From contig DDNV01000026.1 in the NCBI GenBank assembly GCA_002341315.1, positions 37,450 to 43,831 on the forward strand: a DNA stretch of 6,382 nt, in the 5' to 3' direction. The notes beneath the pieces are model-generated. The model ran no database searches and was not told the DNA's origin. It saw nothing but the letters and a program-made list of their open reading frames with translations. A program made the translations under genes and the position numbers. The stretch is from Cellvibrionales bacterium UBA2511. Its GTDB lineage: Bacteria; Pseudomonadota; Gammaproteobacteria; Pseudomonadales; Porticoccaceae. Position 1 is the first letter of the stretch; each line of letters begins with the position of its first letter. This document shows, piece by piece, positions 1 through 6,382 of the stretch.

Positions 1-1116
1 CAGCTCCACGGCCAGTTGCCAGTGATCGTTGATAAACAGGCGGCAGTTGTAGTGGCGACCGATCTCAATGGCCTCGGCGATCTCTTGCCTCAGGGCATCC
101 CCCTCAAGATCCTTGACCCGCAGCTGCACGGTGCTGATGCCGGTGGGCCGCAGACGCGCCAACCATTCCGCCCGGTCGACGATGGGATACAGTCCCAGTG
201 GAGTGTCGGCGCAGGGCGGGAAGGCTGCCGTGTCAGGATCGACGTTTGCGGAGCGGGTCAGCAGGGGCAGGTCATGCTGCCGATTGGGGAAATGGCTGAT
301 GGCCACCGGACCACCGCCGCCGGCAATGCCATAGCCCTGCCTGAGCCCCTGATTGATGGCCATCTTGCCGATCACCACGGCATCCGCCAGGGCGTAACCG
401 AGGGCCAGGGCCGCGGCGATGGCCGAGGACAGGGCGCAACCGGTACCGCGATTGTTGGTGCTTTCCTGCCGTGGGCTGGTAAGCCAGAACGATTGCTCCC
501 GGGAACAGAAAAAATCCTGGCTGAGGGAGCCGTCGCCGTGACCGCCCTTCAGCAGCACGGCCTTTGCGCCGGTAGCCAGCAGAGCGCGGGCAGCGGTTTC
601 CACATCGTCGCTGCTGTGAATAGGCAGTCCACTGAGTTGTTCCGCCTCCTGCCGGTTGGGGGTGAGCAAGGTACAGAGTGGCAGCAGTTCGGACTTGAGG
701 GCGACCGTCAGGTCGGATTCCGTCAGGGCGTCGCCGCAGCTGCCGGCCAGCACCGGGTCGATCACCAGCGGCGCGCCGCTGCTTTTTATATCGCTGCGGC
801 GCTCCACCGCGCTGGAGTTCTTAACAAAGTTGCAGATGGCTGTCAGCTGCTCCCTGCCGGGGATCAAACCCACCTTGATGGCGGCGATCGGCAAGGTTTC
901 CACGGCGCGCAGTTGTTCGGCCAGCACTTCGCTGTCCACAGGCTGGATGGCCAGTACCTCGCGGTTGTTTTGGGCCGTATTGGCGGTGATCGTCGTCGCA
1001 CCGTGTACGCCCATGGCGGCCAGGGTGCGGATATCCATCTGCACCCCGGCCATGCCGGCGCAATCGCTGCCGGCGATGGTGAGGACTACAGGCTTGGTCG
1101 GATGTGTCGCTGACAT
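1..1116 (-). CDS. thiDE: Bifunctional HMP(-P) kinase / thiamine-phosphate synthase (ThiD-ThiE fusion), C-terminus cut by window edge
   Basis: An open frame of 372 codons runs from ATG (1114-1116) to the left edge without a stop. Residues about 8-283 are a ThiD ribokinase-fold kinase, which phosphorylates HMP and HMP-P to HMP-PP. Visible motifs are AGSDCAGMAG at 15-24 (usually GSDSGGGAG), TAQN at 47-50, VIDPVLAGS at 118-126, LTPNRQEAE at 151-159 and the anion-hole/catalytic NRGTGC at 222-227 with Cys227. After a linker (about 284-306), GLYPIVDRAEWL begins a ThiE TMP synthase domain with QLRVKD (331-336) and LFINDHWQLA (360-369), closely like enterobacterial ThiE. ThiE joins HMP-PP to thiazole phosphate. 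About 150 ThiE residues should follow beyond the edge. The start lies 2 nt after the thiG stop; a GGAAG SD (1125-1129) sits 8 nt upstream inside thiG. The ThiD call is very secure, and so is the fusion, because no stop or frame change separates the two domains. Confidence 0.96.
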   Translation of the reverse strand, partial: MSATHPTKPVVLTIAGSDCAGMAGVQMDIRTLAAMGVHGATTITANTAQNNREVLAIQPVDSEVLAEQLRAVETLPIAAIKVGLIPGREQLTAICNFVKNSSAVERRSDIKSSGAPLVIDPVLAGSCGDALTESDLTVALKSELLPLCTLLTPNRQEAEQLSGLPIHSSDDVETAARALLATGAKAVLLKGGHGDGSLSQDFFCSREQSFWLTSPRQESTNNRGTGCALSSAIAAALALGYALADAVVIGKMAINQGLRQGYGIAGGGGPVAISHFPNRQHDLPLLTRSANVDPDTAAFPPCADTPLGLYPIVDRAEWLARLRPTGISTVQLRVKDLEGDALRQEIAEAIEIGRHYNCRLFINDHWQLAVEL

Positions 1117-1118
1117 GT

Positions 1119-1895
1119 TCAAGGCTTCCAGAACGGTGTGCCCAGTACCGGGGTACTGGGCTGGGCCATATCCCGGGCAGGCATGACACCGGCTTCGTAG
1201 GCCAGACGGCCGGCGCTGACAGCGTGCTTAAAGGCCGTGGCCATGGCCACCGGGTCGCTGGCCTGGGCCACGGCGGTATTGAGCAGTACGCCGTCGTAAC
1301 CCATCTCCAGTGCCTGGGCGGCGTGGGACGGCGCGCCGATACCGGCGTCGACAATTAGGGTGATATCGGGCATTCGCTGGCGCAACGTATTCAGTGCGTA
1401 GGGGTTGATCAGCCCCTTGCCGGTACCAATCGGAGCTCCCCAAGGCATCAGAATACGGCAGCCGGCATCCACCAACTTCTCGCACAGCACCAAATCGTCG
1501 GTGCAGTAGGGTAATACCTCGAAGCCCTGTGAAATCAGCTCCCGGGTCGCCTCCAGCAACCCGAACGGGTCCGGCTGCAGGTTGTATTCGTCGCCGATGA
1601 CTTCCAGTTTGATCCAGCGGGTATCGAACAATTCCCGGGCCATCTGCGCGGTGGTGATGGCCTCCTTCACCGAATGACAGCCGGCGGTGTTGGGCAGCAA
1701 GTGCAGATCCAGTTCTCGCAACAGCGCCCAGAAATCGTTGCCGCCACCGGCGCCGGGATTCTGGCGGCGCAGGGACAGGGTGACCACCCCGGCGCCGGAG
1801 GCGCGGATGGCATCCTGCATGATGCTTGGCGAGGGATACAGCGCGGAGCCGATCAGCAGTCGGCTCTCCAGGGATTGATCGGCCAGTTGCCACAT
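1119..1895 (-). CDS. thiG: Thiazole synthase ThiG
   Basis: This 258-residue protein has the usual ThiG length. ThiG is a cytoplasmic TIM-barrel enzyme that condenses deoxyxylulose 5-phosphate, dehydroglycine (from ThiO) and sulfur from ThiS-thiocarboxylate into the thiazole phosphate carboxylate. Visible motifs are [11 protein letters not shown] near the N-terminus, [10 protein letters not shown] (39-48), LLPNTAGC (66-73), WIKLEVIGD (94-102) with Lys96 as the likely Schiff-base lysine, [28 protein letters not shown], and [10 protein letters not shown] for phosphate binding. It ends GTPFWKP, a C-terminal form common in gammaproteobacterial ThiG. The ATG (1893-1895) is 3 nt past the thiS stop. 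Its SD, AGGGGGG (1903-1909), is embedded in the thiS codons for the terminal Gln-Gly-Gly, so the pair is probably translationally coupled, which suits two proteins that form a complex. No key residue appears to be missing. Confidence 0.98.
   Translation of the reverse strand: MWQLADQSLESRLLIGSALYPSPSIMQDAIRASGAGVVTLSLRRQNPGAGGGNDFWALLRELDLHLLPNTAGCHSVKEAITTAQMARELFDTRWIKLEVIGDEYNLQPDPFGLLEATRELISQGFEVLPYCTDDLVLCEKLVDAGCRILMPWGAPIGTGKGLINPYALNTLRQRMPDITLIVDAGIGAPSHAAQALEMGYDGVLLNTAVAQASDPVAMATAFKHAVSAGRLAYEAGVMPARDMAQPSTPVLGTPFWKP
1140..1161 (-). repeat. Perfect 10-bp inverted repeat at the thiG 3' end, just before the thiDE SD
   Basis: GCCCAGTACC and GGTACTGGGC are separated by 2 nt. In the mRNA this would form an 8- to 9-bp hairpin with a 4- to 6-nt loop, inside the thiG codons for Ser-Thr-Pro-Val-Leu-Gly. 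It ends 10 nt before the thiDE SD (1125-1129). No U-tract follows, so it is not an intrinsic terminator. It may affect mRNA stability, processing or thiDE translation, or it may simply reflect coding sequence. Confidence 0.55.
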
Positions 1896-1898
1896 GCT

Positions 1899-2102
1899 TC
1901 AGCCCCCCTGCATCGGTACGAGCAGTTCGATCTGGTCTCCATCCCGGAGCTGCGTGGCGGCGTAATTTGCCCGGGGGACGAACACTTCATTGATGGCGAT
2001 GGCAAAGCCTTCGCCGGGTGGCTGCCACCGGGCCAGGGCCTCGGCCAAGCAGGTCGGGTCTTCCAGTTGTTTCTGTTCGCTGTTCAGCCAGACGGTAATC
2101 AA
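1899..2102 (-). CDS. thiS: Sulfur carrier protein ThiS (TTG start)
   Basis: This 67-residue ubiquitin-like protein ends in Gly-Gly (VPMQGG), the tail that is adenylylated and then thiocarboxylated to carry sulfur to ThiG. The family pattern is visible: an N-terminal strand (ITVWLN), a helix (CLAEALARW), FAIAINEVFVPRANYA in the middle, and the DGDQIELLVPMQGG C-terminal hairpin. The start codon is TTG (2100-2102). The thiO TGA lies in the same frame 10 codons upstream, and no ATG or GTG occurs between it and the first conserved strand. The SD AAGGTG (2108-2113) is 5 nt from the TTG. It lies between thiO and thiG, its enzymatic partners. ThiF, the usual activating enzyme, is not in this window. 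Confidence 0.96.
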   Translation of the reverse strand: MITVWLNSEQKQLEDPTCLAEALARWQPPGEGFAIAINEVFVPRANYAATQLRDGDQIELLVPMQGG

Positions 2103-2113
2103 GGTTGCACCTT
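2100..2113 (-). promoter_or_regulatory. Ribosome binding site and TTG start of thiS
   Basis: AAGGTG (2108-2113) lies 5 nt upstream of TTG (2100-2102). The thiO stop TGA (2130-2132) is in the same frame, so thiS must begin in the ten codons after it. TTG is the only standard initiation codon there. This decides the start of thiS. Confidence 0.8.
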
Positions 2114-2129
2114 TGTGTTGTCCAGGGTT

Positions 2130-3284
2130 TCAGGCGGGAACCGCCAGGGGTTGAATCAGTTCGGCATAGGGAGAGCGGTAGCTTTCCCCGCTTTCCAGCC
2201 AGTTCACCACTTCCCGGGCCACTACCGGCGCCAGCAAAAAGCCGTGTCGGAACAGGCCGTTGGCGCGGATCAGTCCGTCCTGCCAGCGTATGGCGGGCAG
2301 ATTGTCCGACAGTGCCGGGCGGCAGTTGACTCGGGTGGAAACGATCTCCGCCTCGCCGAAGCCGGGGTGCAGGCTGTAGGCGGCGGAAAGCAGTTCTAGG
2401 CTGGAGCGGACGGTAATGGGCTCCATGCTATCGCTTTCAATCTGGGTGGCGCCGATGATGTAGATATCATCGGGTCGCGGCACCACGTAGATGCGGTAGC
2501 GGGGGTGCATCAATCGCACCAGGTGCTTGAGCTTCACCTCCGGCGCCCGCAGCCACAGCAGCTCGCCGCGCACGCCGCGCAGTTGCGGCCAGTCGGCTTT
2601 GGCACCGAGACCGCGGCAGTCGATCACCCAGTCGAAGCGGTAGCCCTCGCCCCCGGCGCGCAGGCTGTGGGGGGCGAGTTGCTCCACCGGGATTTCCGGG
2701 AACCAGCTGACGTTGGGATTGGCCAACAGGGCGTCCGCCAGACAGGCCATGGCCTGTTCGTTGTCCACCCAGGATTCCTCCGGTAGGTAAGTGGCCTCAC
2801 TGAAGCGGCCCGCCAGTTCCGGTTCCAGCTCCGCCAGTTGCGCGGCATTTAACTGCTGGAACTGCTCGGCTGCCGGATGCAGTTTGTTCTGCACTTGTTG
2901 ATTGAAGTGGCGGTGGTCGGCGCGATCGCCGGGATGGGCCACGATCAGGCTGCCCAGTTGATGCAAGCAGAGGTCGCAGTCGGGTTCATGGGACTGGCCG
3001 CAGGGACTGTCGCAGTGTGAGTGACAGCGACCGCCGCCGGCGACTGACAGAGCATCGGTCATGGCTGACCAAAGGGGCAGGGCGGCCATACCCATGGTGT
3101 GGATAGCCAGCTCCGCCGATGCCACCTCGGAGTAGGGGGTCAGCATACCGGCGGCGGTGTAGGCCGCAGCATCGCCGCTGTGAATGGGGTCGCGGTCGAA
3201 GATGCTGAGCCGGTGGCCGCTCTGGCTCAATTGCCAGGCGAGTACCCGCCCCATAATGCCGGCGCCGACAATGGCTATTTGCAC
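2130..3284 (-). CDS. thiO: Glycine oxidase ThiO (FAD-dependent) with a Cys/His-rich insertion
   Basis: This 384-residue flavoprotein of the DAO family oxidises glycine with O2 to the imine used for thiazole synthesis. The FAD-binding GAGIMG (residues 7-12) with the acidic end of strand 2 (IFDRD, 28-32) opens the protein. TAAGMLTPYSEVASAE (43-58) is the ThiO/DAO flavin-site segment. QLGSLIVAHPGDRAD, GELLWLRAPEV, YIIGATQIES, the Arg in NCRPALSDNLP (320-330) and LFRHGFLLAP (344-353) match ThiO substrate- and FAD-site segments. Residues 87-108 carry five Cys and four His (C87 H88 H90 C91 C95 H99 C103 C106 H108) just before QLGSLIVAHP, in a place where ThiO proteins normally have only a short loop; this is odd. 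The GTG start (3282-3284) is the only possible one before GxGxxG, because an in-frame TAA lies two codons upstream. The SD AGGGGG (3293-3298) is 8 nt away. ThiO identity is strong; the role of the insertion is unknown. Confidence 0.95.
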   Translation of the reverse strand: MQIAIVGAGIMGRVLAWQLSQSGHRLSIFDRDPIHSGDAAAYTAAGMLTPYSEVASAELAIHTMGMAALPLWSAMTDALSVAGGGRCHSHCDSPCGQSHEPDCDLCLHQLGSLIVAHPGDRADHRHFNQQVQNKLHPAAEQFQQLNAAQLAELEPELAGRFSEATYLPEESWVDNEQAMACLADALLANPNVSWFPEIPVEQLAPHSLRAGGEGYRFDWVIDCRGLGAKADWPQLRGVRGELLWLRAPEVKLKHLVRLMHPRYRIYVVPRPDDIYIIGATQIESDSMEPITVRSSLELLSAAYSLHPGFGEAEIVSTRVNCRPALSDNLPAIRWQDGLIRANGLFRHGFLLAPVVAREVVNWLESGESYRSPYAELIQPLAVPA

Positions 3285-3292
3285 GGGTTAAT

Positions 3293-3304
3293 CCCCCTGG
3301 GGGG
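3293..3304 (-). repeat. C/G near-palindrome covering the thiO Shine-Dalgarno
   Basis: In the thiC-thiO gap the mRNA reads CCCCCCAGGGGG. Its right half, AGGGGG, is the apparent thiO SD, 8 nt before the GTG start. A 4-bp C/G stem with a 4-nt loop could form and mask the SD, which would lower thiO translation or make it depend on ribosomes or on an unfolding event. The sequence is directly visible; a regulatory effect is only inferred. Confidence 0.4.
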
Positions 3305-3336
3305 CAAGAAAAAGGCGGTTGTGTTGTGCACTGTCC

Positions 3337-5212
<1,876 letters not shown>

Positions 5213-5243
5213 CATAGAGAGATTGGCATTGCTGTAATTGAGA

Positions 5244-5341
5244 GCCCATCCCTACGCCGATACTAACCGGATCAGGTTCAATGGGTTCGCTGTCTCCCTT
5301 CCGGGAAAAACAGCATCTCAGCCTTGCGGCACCCCAAGAGC
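5244..5341 (-). promoter_or_regulatory. TPP riboswitch (THI element)
   Basis: On the minus strand the aptamer has all the conserved blocks: GGGGTGCC then a short P2 closed by a GCAA loop; GGCTGAGAT (about 5313-5322), which contacts the pyrimidine ring; a variable P3 arm closed by GCTGT/ACAGC (5289-5314) with an inner CCC-GGAA-GGG hairpin; the thi-box TGAACCTGATC (5270-5280); and GCGTAGGGA (5249-5257) for the pyrophosphate side. The closing P1 stem is short (GCTC with GGGC, including a G-U pair). It sits 65 nt upstream of thiC and just after the predicted transcription start. High TPP should fold it and lower expression of thiC and the genes behind it. Confidence 0.97.
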
Positions 5342-5345
5342 ATGT

Positions 5346-5370
5346 AATGGATCATTATACGCAATCCATT
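5346..5370. repeat. Inverted repeat AATGGAT-N11-ATCCATT centred on the thiC -10 box
   Basis: Two perfect 7-bp arms (5346-5352 and 5364-5370) flank an 11-bp centre that contains the TATAAT. This is the geometry of a dimeric repressor operator placed over a promoter core. The right arm on the minus strand (5346-5352) covers the expected transcription start. No regulator gene is in the window, so binding is inferred. Confidence 0.45.
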
Positions 5371-5382
5371 GGCGCCTTACTA
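5354..5382 (-). promoter_or_regulatory. Probable sigma70-type promoter of the thi operon
   Basis: A perfect -10 box TATAAT (5354-5359) lies about 13 nt before the riboswitch P1, which puts the transcription start near 5347-5348. The position 17 nt upstream holds only TAGTAA (5377-5382), a poor -35 match, so activation by a protein or a weak basal promoter is possible. The placement directly before the aptamer supports the call. Confidence 0.65.
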
Positions 5383-5472
5383 TCGGTCCACTTTGAATCC
5401 GGCTCTGGGGTAGCGATGCAAATTTCAATCCCCGCCCCATCTTCCACCGGCAGGGAGCGGCATTGCCGGTAC

Positions 5473-6382
5473 TTAGAATGAGACCGTTACTTGCAGCCAT
5501 GCTTTTTGGGTGTCGGTGCCGAAGTCGTCTGCGTTGTAGTTGGCGTACTTCAATAACAGGTGAACATTTTTATGAACCTGTTTGGCAATGGCGATATCAA
5601 TTTCGTCACCGTAATCAGCGTTTCCTTCCTCAGCGTTGAAATCGTGGTAGGTCAGTTGTACCAGTGCGCCGAACACCTTGCCCTCAACAGAGCCATAGCG
5701 GTCCTCAATACCGGTGGCCGGGGTGTTTAGAAACTGGTCTGCAAAGCCCTGAAATTTGTGCAGGGTGGCCAGTGGTGTCGAGAAGGCCACGCCTGCATGG
5801 TCATCGGCTTCAAGCACGTCCATACCCAGTCTGGCGGTCAGCAGTTTGGTCTGGATGCCGGTCTCCAGGTTGTAGTAATCAGCGTCATAGCTGGCCGGGT
5901 TGTCCTTGTAGCCGGATTGCCACGCGTATTCTGCTGTGTAGAGCCATTTGGTGTCCTTGCCCTGTACACCGGACAGCCGGACACCGTAGGTTTTACTGGA
6001 TGCGGAGGGTGCATCTTCCAGATCCAGCAGGTAGGCGTAGGCAGACAGGGTGCCTATGCCAAGACCCCGGTAATTGATATTGATGATATCGGCGCTGCTA
6101 TCCCAATCGACATCTGCTGCGGGGGTGCCCGTGCGGCCATCGTCCGGCCCGAAGATACGGTTTACGTTATTGATGTAACCATAGAACAGGGTGGTATTGG
6201 GTAAAGATTGATTGGTGATGGTAAAACTGTCATAGGTCTGTTCATTCTGCCGCCAGCCGACGCCACCGATAAAGCGCTGGTTGTCGAGATTGATGCGCTG
6301 GCGGCCGTATTTCATGGTGGTGTCGGCCAGTCCACTCCAGGCGATCCAGGCCTGGTTGATCTCGGTACCTTCCGGATCAGCC
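5473..6382 (-). CDS. Alginate-export-type outer-membrane porin, N-terminus beyond the window edge
   Basis: The frame is open from the right edge to TAA (5473-5475), giving about 302 C-terminal residues. The first internal Met (codon 6313-6315) is not the start: the upstream codons read EINQAWIAWSGLADTT and belong to the conserved fold. The segment continuing KYGRQRINLDNQRFIGGVGWRQNEQTYD is the hallmark of the alginate_export porin family (PF13372 type). Alternating polar and aromatic strands (for example TLFYGYINNVNRIFG, TLSAYAYLLDLED, VHLLLKYANYNADD) and the terminal Phe in WLQVTVSF fit an outer-membrane beta-barrel recognised by the Bam machinery. The substrate is unknown; the family name does not prove alginate export. 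The gene looks AT-richer than the thi genes. It ends 95 nt before the predicted thiC transcription start zone, on the same strand, with no convincing terminator between. It lies upstream of the riboswitch, so it should not be under its control. Confidence 0.88.
   Translation of the reverse strand, partial: ADPEGTEINQAWIAWSGLADTTMKYGRQRINLDNQRFIGGVGWRQNEQTYDSFTITNQSLPNTTLFYGYINNVNRIFGPDDGRTGTPAADVDWDSSADIININYRGLGIGTLSAYAYLLDLEDAPSASSKTYGVRLSGVQGKDTKWLYTAEYAWQSGYKDNPASYDADYYNLETGIQTKLLTARLGMDVLEADDHAGVAFSTPLATLHKFQGFADQFLNTPATGIEDRYGSVEGKVFGALVQLTYHDFNAEEGNADYGDEIDIAIAKQVHKNVHLLLKYANYNADDFGTDTQKAWLQVTVSF

Noticed and set aside
16..1113. 365-codon open frame on the plus strand
   Set aside because: It is exactly opposite the ThiD-ThiE fusion and resembles no protein family. 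The minus strand carries the conserved GTGC, QLR-KD and LFIND motifs.
5446..5470. Inverted repeat ACCGGCA-N11-TGCCGGT just after the porin stop, considered as a terminator
   Set aside because: The stem is only 7 bp with an 11-nt loop, and a G-rich sequence rather than a U-tract follows it on the minus strand. It does not meet the intrinsic terminator pattern.
5281..5481. 66-codon plus-strand frame in the intergenic region
   Set aside because: It runs antisense through the TPP aptamer and promoter, has no clear SD, and is explained by those elements.
5473..6315. Porin starting at the internal ATG (6313-6315)
   Set aside because: The frame stays open to the window edge and the upstream residues belong to the conserved family segment, so the gene is partial and starts outside.

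Overview
The window carries most of a thiamine (vitamin B1) biosynthesis operon on the minus strand, preceded by its regulatory leader, and the 3' part of an unrelated outer-membrane porin gene. The proteins look gammaproteobacterial. The ThiE segment and ThiG resemble those of gammaproteobacteria, a ThiD-ThiE fusion is present, and the porin is of the alginate-export type common in marine and soil gammaproteobacteria. The exact order cannot be fixed from the sequence alone. ThiO (an O2-dependent glycine oxidase) in place of ThiH suggests an aerobe.

Layout, read 5' to 3' on the minus strand (right to left). Positions 6382-5473 hold the C-terminal about 302 residues of an alginate_export-type beta-barrel porin; its start lies beyond the right edge. 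Positions 5472-5179 hold the thiC promoter, with a perfect TATAAT inside a 7-bp inverted repeat. This is followed by a TPP riboswitch aptamer and a hairpin that covers the thiC Shine-Dalgarno sequence. Next come thiC (5178-3337), thiO (3284-2130, GTG start), thiS (2102-1899, TTG start), thiG (1895-1119) and a thiD-thiE fusion (1116 to the left edge, truncated within ThiE). Gaps are 52, 27, 3 and 2 nt, so the genes are almost certainly one transcript.

How they work together: ThiC makes HMP-P from AIR. ThiO oxidises glycine to the imine used for the thiazole, ThiS-thiocarboxylate donates sulfur, and ThiG assembles the thiazole phosphate. The ThiD half phosphorylates HMP-P to HMP-PP, and the ThiE half joins HMP-PP and thiazole phosphate into thiamine phosphate. 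The riboswitch closes the loop by sensing TPP. No ThiF (ThiS adenylyltransferase) is visible; it may lie past the left edge, or a MoeB-like protein may serve.

The window is mostly a known system. The main unexpected points are a Cys/His-rich insertion in ThiO, an operator-like inverted repeat centred on the thiC -10 box, a putative SD-sequestering expression platform, and hairpins at two intra-operon gene junctions.
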